Assembly (NCBI GenBank): GCA_035506315.1
Contig: DATJPQ010000033.1
Coordinates: 1-21,432 of the forward strand
DNA: 21,432 bases
Direction of reading: 5' to 3'
Source of the DNA: MWDT01 sp035506315
Lineage (GTDB): Bacteria > Verrucomicrobiota > Verrucomicrobiia > Opitutales > Opitutaceae
Below are positions 15,407-21,432 of this stretch, in pieces. Within the stretch, counting starts at the first letter, position 1, and the number at the start of each line of letters is the position of its first letter. A model generated the notes under the pieces. That model searched no databases. It was not told where the DNA came from and was given only the letters and a program-made list of their open reading frames with translations. The position numbers and the translations under genes were made by a program.

Positions 15407-16336
15407 ATGAATTTGGTCGAAATCAAAGCCGGGATCGCACCCTCAGCGGTTGAAGCGGCGGACAATGTTCTGCTCGAAACCGGCTGCGAGGGATGGAGCA
15501 TCTACGAAGAAGTGATCACGCCGCGGGCCTGGTTGCTCGGAGTGTTTGCCGGCGAGATGGAGGCCCGGGCCAGTTGGGCGGAGCTCAGGCCGCGCCTGGA
15601 GGCGGCGGCGGTGTCCGTGCTCGACGTTCCGGCGGTGCACCCGCTGGGCGACCAAGATTGGAAAGAGAGTTACAAGGCGCATTTCAAGGCCTGGCACTTC
15701 GGCCGTCTGCATTGGGTGCCGGAGTGGGAACGCACCACGTATCGGGTGCCGCCGGGCGAAGTCGTCTTATGGCTCGATCCAGGGCTGGCCTTCGGCACGG
15801 GCAATCACGAATCGACGCGACTGTGTTGTGAACGGCTTGTCGCCTTTGCGGAAAAACCGGAGGCGGAAGGCCGGCGCGGAAACGAGCTCCGGGTGATCGA
15901 CGCCGGTTGCGGTTCGGGCATCCTCGCCCTTTCGGCGGCCTTGCTGGGATTTCGCGACATCGTCGGTTTCGATCACGATTCCGAGGCGGTGCGCGTGAGC
16001 GGGCAAAACGCCGCGCTCAACCAACTCACCGGCCGCGTGCGATTTTTCGCGGGCGACCTCGTCACTGGTCTGGCCGGACGGCAGGCCGACCTCGTGCTGG
16101 TCAATATTCAGGCCGATGTGCTGCAGCGTTTCGCCCCCGAGCTGATCGGCGCGGTGGCCCCCGGAGGTACCCTCGTGCTGAGTGGGATCCTCGCCGCCGA
16201 AGGCAACACCGTGCGGTCGACGTTTGCGGCGGCCGCGCCCGGCTGGAGCCTGACCTCGCGCGTGCTTGGCGAGTGGTGCGATCTGCAAATGGTCCGTCCC
16301 AGCCCGCATATTTCACAGTTTTTGCCGCTGCTGTGA
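15407..16336 (+). CDS. prmA: ribosomal protein L11 methyltransferase
   Basis: 309 residues. PrmA trimethylates ribosomal protein L11 using S-adenosylmethionine. The N-terminal ~100 residues form the substrate-binding domain (LETGCEGWSIYEE). LDPGLAFGTGNHEST (about 123-137) corresponds to the LDPGxAFGTGTHPTT signature, with NHEST in place of THPTT. The SAM motif I is VIDAGCGSGILALSAALLGF (about 163-182), then GFDHDSEAV, and LVLVNIQADVLQRFAPEL replaces the usual NILA segment. The ATG at 15407 was preferred over 15365, which lies in the -10 box. The gene converges on the Asp23/AmaP operon, with two repeat elements between them. Given the THPTT change, a paralogue methylating another target is possible. 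Confidence 0.87.
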   Translation: MNLVEIKAGIAPSAVEAADNVLLETGCEGWSIYEEVITPRAWLLGVFAGEMEARASWAELRPRLEAAAVSVLDVPAVHPLGDQDWKESYKAHFKAWHFGRLHWVPEWERTTYRVPPGEVVLWLDPGLAFGTGNHESTRLCCERLVAFAEKPEAEGRRGNELRVIDAGCGSGILALSAALLGFRDIVGFDHDSEAVRVSGQNAALNQLTGRVRFFAGDLVTGLAGRQADLVLVNIQADVLQRFAPELIGAVAPGGTLVLSGILAAEGNTVRSTFAAAAPGWSLTSRVLGEWCDLQMVRPSPHISQFLPLL

Positions 16337-16396
16337 CCGCGCGTTGACCAGGCGGTCGCATCATTGACAGTCGTTCGCCGGAGATGCGGGCTGAAG

Positions 16397-16455
16397 GCAG
16401 CGCTCCGCGCTGCGAAAACCGGATTTCTGTTCCGATTTACCGCCGCTTCGCGGCG
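16397..16455 (+). repeat. 59-bp two-hairpin repeat, copy 2
   Basis: 53 of 59 positions match 6217-6275. Both hairpins are intact here: GCAGCGC-TCC-GCGCTGC (16397-16413) and ACCGCCG-CTTCG-CGGCGGT (16439-16457). It lies between the convergent prmA and AmaP-like genes, touching the TTAA end of the 84-bp element, and may act as a bidirectional 3' structure. Confidence 0.82.
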
Positions 16456-16460
16456 GTTTA

Positions 16461-16544
16461 AGGAGTTTGTCGGTCGGGGTGGATTGCCTCGCGACGAAAT
16501 CTCGAGCTCTTTCCGCGCTTTTATCCAAAGCCCGACAAACTCCT
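16461..16544 (+). repeat. 84-bp 'TAGGAG...TTAA' element, copy B
   Basis: It has perfect 13-bp terminal inverted repeats, AGGAGTTTGTCGG (16461-16473) and CCGACAAACTCCT (16532-16544), and 63 of 84 positions are identical to copy A. TTA precedes it (TTAAGGAG). On the minus strand the right end reads TAGGAGTTTGTCGG, and its TAG is the stop codon of the AmaP-like gene. Confidence 0.85.
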
Positions 16545-16968
16545 AGTCGTCGGAGAACGCTTTGCTGGCCGCAATGACTCCGACCACCTCGATTTCCACG
16601 GGGCCGACTTCCTTGATGCCGAGATTGTCGCGATAGGTGCTGACGATTTCCTGTGTGAGATAGCCCTGGATGGCATCGAGCTTGGCATTGGGGCGCACTT
16701 TCAGGCGGAGCTCGGTGCAAAACTTGCCCCGGCGTCGTTTCACAAAGGCGCGGGCAGAGGCGACGCCCCCCACCTGTTCGCAGCACGTCTCCAACAAGCG
16801 ATGGAGCGCATGGCGGGAGATGCGCAGGCGACCTTGCTGGGTGCGCGCCAACAAGAGTGTCTTGGGTTGGCGCAACAGAATGAGAATGGCGAGCAGCGCC
16901 AGGCCGAACCACAGGATGACCGCCTGAGTCGCAGAATAGAATTCGAACTCGAAAGCCGGGAATGTCAT
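16543..16968 (-). CDS. AmaP-like membrane anchor with Asp23-type domain
   Basis: 141 residues from the ATG at 16968. A TTG one codon earlier is also in frame, but the ATG gives the TGATG overlap with the upstream gene. One membrane helix lies near residues 15-36 (TQAVILWFGLALLAILILL), followed by a basic stretch (RQPKTLLLARTQQGRLRIS). A small alpha/beta domain follows (VASARAFVKRRRGKFCTELRLKV...), resembling the Asp23/AmaP fold, and ends in an acidic tail. In Gram-positive bacteria AmaP anchors Asp23 to the membrane, and the order asp23-amaP here fits that pairing. The TAG stop is part of the end of an 84-bp dispersed element. The exact role in a Gram-negative-type cell is unknown. Confidence 0.75.
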   Translation of the reverse strand: MTFPAFEFEFYSATQAVILWFGLALLAILILLRQPKTLLLARTQQGRLRISRHALHRLLETCCEQVGGVASARAFVKRRRGKFCTELRLKVRPNAKLDAIQGYLTQEIVSTYRDNLGIKEVGPVEIEVVGVIAASKAFSDD

Positions 16969-17414
16969 CAATCGGTGGCCGGAATCTCGGGCCAGAGTTC
17001 ATCAGCTTTGTCGCCTTGGCCGCCCGCTCCCGCGGCAGCCGGCAGGCGGACTCCCTCGATGATCACATCCACCTTGGAAACCTCTTTGCCGGTCATAGCC
17101 ATCACTTGTTTGCGCACGGCGACCTGGACATCGTAGGACGTTCGGCCGATTTCGGCGCCGAAAAGTACGACAAGGCGGATTTCGATGGCGTAGCTGCCGT
17201 CGGAGTTTTCGATGATCTTTACCCCCCGGGAGTCAGCCTCGCGCTTGCTGAACAGCTCGCTGATGCCGTCCACCAATCCGCCGCCAACTCCGCCAACGCC
17301 TTTCACTTCGAGCGCTGCCAGGCGCACAATGCCCGCAATCACCGTATGATTGATTTTGATGACTCCGAGTTCTGGTTGGTCATCGGGCTTGTTGGAATAC
17401 TCCGTAATCGGCAT
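16968..17414 (-). CDS. Asp23/Gls24 family envelope stress protein
   Basis: 148 residues. The central part (LGVIKINHTVIAGIVRLAALEVKGV...EIRLVVLFGAEIGRTSYDVQVAVRKQVMAMTGKEVSKVDVIIEGVRL) is a clear Asp23 domain: the I-x-V-x-I-ARxAAxxV start, the beta-rich middle and the V-x-V-x-I-x-G-V end. The N-terminus is acidic and the C-terminus is low-complexity Ala/Gly. It is coupled to the AmaP-like gene through a TGATG overlap. GGAGGT lies directly against the ATG with no spacer, so it is not a normally spaced Shine-Dalgarno. TATATAA at about 17508-17514 (minus strand) is a candidate -10 region. It is downstream of accC, separated by a dispersed repeat. Confidence 0.88.
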   Translation of the reverse strand: MPITEYSNKPDDQPELGVIKINHTVIAGIVRLAALEVKGVGGVGGGLVDGISELFSKREADSRGVKIIENSDGSYAIEIRLVVLFGAEIGRTSYDVQVAVRKQVMAMTGKEVSKVDVIIEGVRLPAAAGAGGQGDKADELWPEIPATD

Positions 17415-17544
17415 ACCTCCGACAGTTGTGCCTTTTGGGAGAAACTTGCAAGACGCGTGAGAAATTCTCGTGCGAAATATCTACCTGAACGGGGCCGGTA
17501 GGCGTTTTTTATATAAATTTCGCGGCAGCGGCGCTCAGAATGTA

Positions 17545-17592
17545 ACCGCGCCGCTTCCGGCGCGGGAGACGCCGGGCCAGACACCTGCGGCT
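17545..17592 (-). repeat. 48-bp dispersed repeat, copy 2
   Basis: Partner of 2395-2442. Read on the minus strand it forms the perfect hairpin CCGCGCC-GGAAGC-GGCGCGG at its 3' end. It lies 21 bp after the accC stop and upstream of the Asp23 gene, where it could serve as a 3' structure for acc transcripts. No T-run is present. Confidence 0.72.
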
Positions 17593-17612
17593 ATGGTTCA
17601 ATGGCACACGCC

Positions 17613-18977
17613 CTAGGCGAACAGATCTGACGGGGTCCGGCTCATGAACTCATCGAGGTAAGCGGTGGTGGCTTTTCCTTCGATGAAAGTCGGATCGCTC
17701 ATGATCGCCTTGTGCAACGGAATGGTGGTCTTCACGCCACGGATGAGATATTCGCTCAGCGCCCGGTAGGTTCGCTCGAGGGCGGTCTTGCGCGTGGTGC
17801 CGTAGCAAATCAGCTTGCCGATCATCGAATCGTAGTAGGGCGGGATGGTGTAGCCGCTGTAGACGTGGGAGTCGACGCGCACGCCGTGTCCGCCGGGAGC
17901 GTAGTAGAGACCGATGATGCCGGGTGAAGGAGTGAAATTGCGCGAAGGATCCTCGGCGTTGATACGGCACTCGATCGCATGCTTGGTCCAGGTGATGTCG
18001 CTTTGGTCGAAGTCGAGCTTCTCCCCGTTGGCGATGCGGATTTGCTGTTTGATCAGATCGATGCCGGTCACCTCTTCCGTCACCGCATGCTCCACCTGGA
18101 TGCGGGTGTTCATCTCGATGAAGTAGAATCGGCCCTTGGGATCGACGAGGAATTCGATGGTCCCGGCATTTTCGTACTCGACCGCTTCGGCCGCTTTCAC
18201 GGCGGCCTTGCCCATGACCTTGCGGAGCGAGGCGGTCAGGAAGGGCGACGGGCTTTCTTCGATGAGTTTCTGGTGGCGTCGTTGGATCGAACAATCGCGC
18301 TCACCGAGATGCACGACATGACCGTGGCTGTCGGCCAGGATCTGGAATTCAATGTGACGAGGACGCTCGATATATTTTTCCAGGTAAACTTGACCGTTAC
18401 CGAACGCCTTTTCCGCTTCCGACCGCGCCACATGATACTCTTTGGCAAAGGACATGTCGTTGTGCGCGATGCGCATGCCTTTTCCGCCCCCGCCAGCCAC
18501 AGCTTTGATGATCACCGGATAGCCGATTTTTCGGGCAACCTTGGTCGCCTCTGCTTCGGAATCGATTGGGCCGTCGCTGCCAGGCACGATCGGCACACCG
18601 GCTTTGCGCACGGTGTCCTTGGCGATGGCTTTGTCTCCCATCTGACTGATCGCGTGTGCGGTAGGACCTATGAATTTGATATTACAAGACTTGCACTGTT
18701 CGGCAAACTTGGCGTTTTCAGAAAGAAAACCATAGCCAGGGTGGATGGCGTCGGCATCGGCGATTTCGGCGGCGGCGATGACCCTATCGGCGCGCAAGTA
18801 GCTATCGGCGCTGCGAGAGCCTCCAATGCAGATTGCCTCGTCGGCAAGCTGTACGTGCAGTGACTGGACGTCGGCTTCGGAGTAAACGGCAAGAGTCTTG
18901 ATACCCAGCTCGCGACAAGCGCGAACAATGCGCAGGGCGATTTCACCGCGATTGGCGATGAGGATCTTTTGAATCAT
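17613..18977 (-). CDS. accC: biotin carboxylase subunit of acetyl-CoA carboxylase
   Basis: 454 residues, full length for the family (~445-455). It carboxylates the biotin of AccB with bicarbonate and ATP, the first half-reaction of malonyl-CoA synthesis. Motifs: KILIANRGEIALRI at the start, HPGYGFLSENAKFAE, the ATP-grasp glycine loop AVAGGGGKGMRI, and the ERDCSIQRRHQKLIEE segment. The active-site stretch FIEMNTRIQVEHAVTEEVTG contains the catalytic Glu/Asn/Arg set. It lies 103 bp downstream of accB in the same direction, and that gap contains a 75-bp inverted repeat. No Shine-Dalgarno precedes the ATG. GC content is visibly lower than in the polysaccharide genes. Confidence 0.97.
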   Translation of the reverse strand: MIQKILIANRGEIALRIVRACRELGIKTLAVYSEADVQSLHVQLADEAICIGGSRSADSYLRADRVIAAAEIADADAIHPGYGFLSENAKFAEQCKSCNIKFIGPTAHAISQMGDKAIAKDTVRKAGVPIVPGSDGPIDSEAEATKVARKIGYPVIIKAVAGGGGKGMRIAHNDMSFAKEYHVARSEAEKAFGNGQVYLEKYIERPRHIEFQILADSHGHVVHLGERDCSIQRRHQKLIEESPSPFLTASLRKVMGKAAVKAAEAVEYENAGTIEFLVDPKGRFYFIEMNTRIQVEHAVTEEVTGIDLIKQQIRIANGEKLDFDQSDITWTKHAIECRINAEDPSRNFTPSPGIIGLYYAPGGHGVRVDSHVYSGYTIPPYYDSMIGKLICYGTTRKTALERTYRALSEYLIRGVKTTIPLHKAIMSDPTFIEGKATTAYLDEFMSRTPSDLFA

Positions 18978-18986
18978 AAAATGGAG

Positions 18987-19061
18987 AAACCACTAATGCA
19001 CAACGGTCAGCACCCATTCACGTCTCGCAGACATGTGCTACCAATTGCGGATTAGTGGTTT
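18987..19061. repeat. 75-bp inverted repeat in the accB-accC gap
   Basis: Perfect 11-bp arms AAACCACTAAT (18987-18997) and ATTAGTGGTTT (19051-19061) enclose 53 bp with further short complementarity (GCAC/GTGC). It fills most of the accB-accC gap, so co-transcribed mRNA would carry this stem just before the accC start. It resembles other ACCACTAAT-type intergenic palindromes. Function unknown. Confidence 0.75.
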
Positions 19062-19080
19062 AATTTCGACCTGTTTGGGC

Positions 19081-19590
19081 TCAGCCTTGTTTGACCTTAA
19101 AAAGGCGCTGGCCATATTCAACCGGCTGGCCGTTTTCGACGAGAACTTCTACAACGGAACCCTTGGTTTCCGCTTGAATCTCATTCATAATCTTCATCGC
19201 TTCAACGATGCACACAACGGTATTTTCGACAACTTTCGATCCGACATCGACGAACGCCTTGCTTTCTGGTGAGGGTGATCGATAGAAAGTTCCGACCATC
19301 GGCGATTTGACGTAGGAGATTCCGGGCTCCTCTTCGGTTGGCGCCGAAGATGCTCCGGCCGCGCTGGGCGTTGTACCAGCGGTGGTTACGGGAGCGGCTT
19401 GCAGAGCTTGTCCGCCTAGTTCGGTTGTTTGGGCAAAGGGTGGATTGGAACCCCGCGTCGAAGAAACGACCGGCAGACCATTAGTCCCGCGTCGGATTTT
19501 CAGCTTAAAGCCTTCCTCTTCGACCGCAAATTCGGTCAGCTCGGAACGCTTCATCAAATCTATGATTTGCTTAATCTGTTTTAAGTCCAA
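19081..19590 (-). CDS. accB: biotin carboxyl carrier protein of acetyl-CoA carboxylase
   Basis: 169 residues, starting at a TTG (19590; LDLKQIKQIIDLMKRSELTEF, read with Met). The N-terminal helix is the conserved AccB start. An Ala/Thr/Pro-rich linker follows (about 50-88). The biotinyl domain begins at YVKSPMVGTFYRSPSPESKAFV and carries the biotinylation site EAMKIM with Lys133, ending at GQRLFKVKQG. A TTG start is supported because the alignment to the family begins exactly there and the next ATG would cut the first helix. Only a weak AAGG lies upstream. The usual partner efp is not present upstream. The leader adjoins phased A/T-tract DNA. Confidence 0.96.
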   Translation of the reverse strand: MDLKQIKQIIDLMKRSELTEFAVEEEGFKLKIRRGTNGLPVVSSTRGSNPPFAQTTELGGQALQAAPVTTAGTTPSAAGASSAPTEEEPGISYVKSPMVGTFYRSPSPESKAFVDVGSKVVENTVVCIVEAMKIMNEIQAETKGSVVEVLVENGQPVEYGQRLFKVKQG

Positions 19591-19682
19591 GCTTGGCCTT
19601 GGTTGAGGTGGTCGGCGATGGGGTTAGTCGGCTTTTGAAGCATTGCGTTCAAAATTAAAGTTCCAGATATGGCAATCTCCGA

Positions 19683-19868
19683 TTTTTGCCTACAAATGGC
19701 CACAATTCTGGCTAAAAACGGCGAAACTTAGGTTCGCCATATTTATTTAATCACCCGAAACGGACTCATGTGAAAATAGCAGAATTTGGGCGATTTTGGC
19801 CCAATTTTAAGGCATTTTAGCCCGTTTTTAGGCGAATTTATGCGGTTTTTGCCCAAATTCGCTTTTTT
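19683..19868. promoter_or_regulatory. helically phased A/T tracts (predicted curved DNA) upstream of accB
   Basis: Short A/T runs begin at 19683, 19694, 19704, 19714 and 19724, then 19773, 19783, 19794, 19805, 19815, 19825, 19835, 19846, 19855 and 19863. Spacing is 9-11 bp, separated by GGC/GCC-type blocks, with one break around 19730-19770. Tracts phased with the helix are known to bend DNA. The 10-bp inverted repeat GAATTTGGGC (19782-19791) / GCCCAAATTC (19851-19860) bounds the denser half. It lies about 100-280 bp upstream of the accB start. Confidence 0.7.
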
Positions 19869-19869
19869 G

Positions 19870-20197
19870 CCATTCAGGCTCCACTTTGAAGCCTCAAAGC
19901 CGATGGAATGCGAAGCATTCGCGTCCTGATTTCCTTCATAAATTTCGCGGTTGGGCGGTCGCTTCGCAATCTGCTGCGCAAATCAGCTTATAGCTCCTAT
20001 GACTAGATTGGAGAGCACTACAGATCGTGAAATTGAATGCGCCCCCCGGTGAGGCCCCAAGGCTCCAAGTATGGTCTGCAAGGGATGCGGGAGTTTTCGA
20101 AGAAACAGTCACCGATCAGCCAAAATGAGAAAGCCCCTTGGATGATGGTAAGGTCAGTTGGAAGGGTGCGCCATGCCTGAAGCCAACGTTCATTTTT
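19870..20197. other. gene-free stretch between the A/T tracts and the candidate RNA
   Basis: No coding sequence can be supported. A perfect small hairpin GAATGC-GAA-GCATTC occurs at 19906-19920 and an AGGCT/AGCCT stem just before it. The right part (20040-20170) contains more G/C-rich potential pairing and could belong to the 5' part of the RNA proposed at 20198-20489. Nothing else recognised. Confidence 0.5.
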
Positions 20198-20489
20198 CGT
20201 CACCCGGTACCGGTCTCCTGGCGCGCGAAGAGGTGCCGGCGGCGGGTGTGCCCAGATGAGGTGGGCCCAGGCGGCCCATCCCGGTCCGCGTGGTCTGGCG
20301 GCGAACTGAGGAGACCGCGAAAAGCGGCCGTACCCTCAACCGGACATGGCCCAGGGTCGGTGCGAATCCCTGCGCGACCATGCGGCCCGCGAAGCCGGCG
20401 TGGTGGAGGCACGGCCCAAAGCCGCTGTATCCCCGGAATGGATATAGAGGCGTTTGGTCGCGCGAACGAGGGCGCATCGCCGGGTGGCG
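20198..20489 (+). ncRNA. candidate structured non-coding RNA, class unknown
   Basis: This is a GC-rich island in otherwise AT-richer spacer DNA with no protein-like frame. CGTCACCCGG (20198-20207) can pair over 10 bp with CCGGGTGGCG (20480-20489), closing the region. Inside are GGTGGGCC/GGCCCATC (20260-20267, 20273-20280), GGTCT/AGACC (20292-20296, 20312-20316) or the alternative CCGC-GAAAA-GCGG (20315-20327), and the nested CATGG/CCATG and CAGGG/CCCTG (20345-20382). The non-canonical pairs in these helices are G-U when read on the plus strand and would be A-C on the other, which supports plus-strand transcription. GGTGCGAATCC (20359-20369) recalls the core of cobalamin riboswitches, but the remaining consensus is missing. 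RNase P, tmRNA and SRP signatures were not found. Confidence 0.45.
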
Positions 20490-20589
20490 AGCCGTAAAAG
20501 CCCCCGGAGACTACTTGTTTAAGTGTTTGTTGGGAAGGGTGTAACGATTCGGTGAGAAATATCGCGCAGAAAAGTCTTGTGCCGCTGGC

Positions 20590-20610
20590 GGCGGGTCACA
20601 TGTTCCCGCC
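20590..20610. other. GC-rich hairpin in the rRNA upstream region
   Basis: GGCGGG (20590-20595) and CCCGCC (20605-20610) form a perfect 6-bp stem with a 9-nt loop. No T-run follows, so calling it a terminator is not justified. The neighbouring 20615-20660 is also GC-rich, and nothing further was recognised there. Confidence 0.35.
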
Positions 20611-20721
20611 TCCCTTCGCCATCGCGGCGGCCAGAGCGGCCGGCCGACGAACCACGAAGCGGCGAAAAAAGACCGGGTTCCTTCTCCACACAGCCTGTGA
20701 AATAATTCTTCGGAAAATGTG

Positions 20722-20727
20722 TTGACG
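20722..20727 (+). promoter_or_regulatory. possible -35 of an rRNA promoter
   Basis: TTGACG lies ~170 bp before the 16S start, in AT-rich DNA and just upstream of the boxA. The expected -10 position holds no good TATAAT match, so the promoter call is weak. Confidence 0.3.
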
Positions 20728-20772
20728 AAGATGTCTGATCGGTTCTTTTTCGAACCCCTTTCCCATAAGGAA

Positions 20773-20784
20773 GGCTCTTTGAAA
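20773..20784 (+). promoter_or_regulatory. rRNA leader boxA antitermination site
   Basis: GGCTCTTTGAAA closely matches the boxA sequence (TGCTCTTTAA-type) that loads Nus factors on rRNA transcripts. It lies ~110 nt before the 16S start, the normal place for a leader boxA. Confidence 0.7.
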
Positions 20785-20798
20785 TTTACTTTGTGCGA

Positions 20799-20819
20799 TT
20801 GATTGGGACCCCCAATCAA
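20799..20819 (+). other. 16S leader hairpin 1
   Basis: TTGATTGGG-ACC-CCCAATCAA is a perfect 9-bp hairpin directly after boxA. It may take part in leader folding or processing. Confidence 0.65.
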
Positions 20820-20834
20820 GAAATTCAAGAAAGC

Positions 20835-20856
20835 GCTACCGACGTCAGTCGGTAGC
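20835..20856 (+). other. 16S leader hairpin 2
   Basis: GCTACCGAC-GTCA-GTCGGTAGC is a perfect 9-bp hairpin with a 4-nt loop, ~40 nt before the 16S 5' end. It is likely part of the pre-rRNA leader. Confidence 0.65.
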
Positions 20857-20894
20857 ACAGTTAGTAGTCATGAATCACTAGGATTCAGACTCTC

Positions 20895-21432
<538 letters not shown>

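Noticed and set aside
19773..19868. CRISPR array or tandem repeat
   Set aside because: The ~10-bp periodicity is in A/T tract placement only; unit sequences are not conserved and there are no spacers or cas genes.
20198..20489. Cobalamin riboswitch, RNase P RNA, tmRNA or SRP RNA
   Set aside because: Only GGTGCGAATCC fits the cobalamin core, and no B12 box with correct order and strand or downstream gene exists. The GAGGAAAGTCC box of RNase P, the tmRNA TTCGAC/CCA ends and the SRP GGAAGGAAGCAGC loop are absent.
20138..20497. Small proteins on either strand of the GC-rich block
   Set aside because: The translations are Arg/Gly/Pro-rich without domain resemblance, and strong base pairing better explains the composition.

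Overview
The window looks like a piece of a verrucomicrobial chromosome, most likely Opitutales/Opitutaceae. The right end holds the first ~540 nt of a 16S rRNA gene whose opening region reads as Verrucomicrobia to me. GC content is high, and the gene set fits: tandem RNase HIII/HII, an exopolysaccharide tyrosine autokinase next to a beta-barrel porin, and an Asp23/membrane-anchor pair beside accCB. The genus is not claimed.

Layout, left to right. 1-2129 (-): a long acyl-CoA dehydrogenase running off the left edge. 2684-4263 (-): MutY followed by a translationally coupled glycine-zipper envelope protein. 4354-6129 (+): rnhC and rnhB, divergent from mutY across a palindrome. 6130-6568: a stretch packed with dispersed elements. 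6569-9282 (+): an NtrB-like kinase and an NtrC-type sigma54 activator. 9406-14956 (+): a polysaccharide module with a GT-C/GT39-like membrane glycosyltransferase, an outer-membrane beta-barrel and a Wzc-like BY-kinase. 15060-15169: tRNA-Gly(GCC) and its terminator. 15407-16336 (+): prmA. 16337-16546: repeats. 16543-17414 (-): an AmaP-like protein and an Asp23 protein. 17613-19590 (-): accC and accB. 19591-20894: a gene-poor stretch with phased A/T tracts, a candidate structured RNA and the rRNA leader. 20895-end: 16S rRNA.

How the genes fit together. MutY and both RNases H serve genome maintenance (A:oxoG repair, removal of RNA from DNA). The two-component pair sits directly upstream of the polysaccharide genes and may control them, but I saw no convincing sigma54 promoter. 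AccB/AccC are two of the acetyl-CoA carboxylase subunits, and the acyl-CoA dehydrogenase represents fatty-acid oxidation.

The most unusual content is between the genes. There are several families of palindromic or structured dispersed elements. One is a tail-to-tail pair of long hairpins whose stems differ in sequence but stay complementary (12456-12713). Another is an 84-86 bp family (three copies), two copies of which abut the TAG stop codon of the neighbouring gene. There is a ~185-bp stretch of helically phased A/T tracts, and a candidate ~290-nt RNA closed by a 10-bp helix. Almost no gene has a recognisable Shine-Dalgarno sequence at normal spacing.
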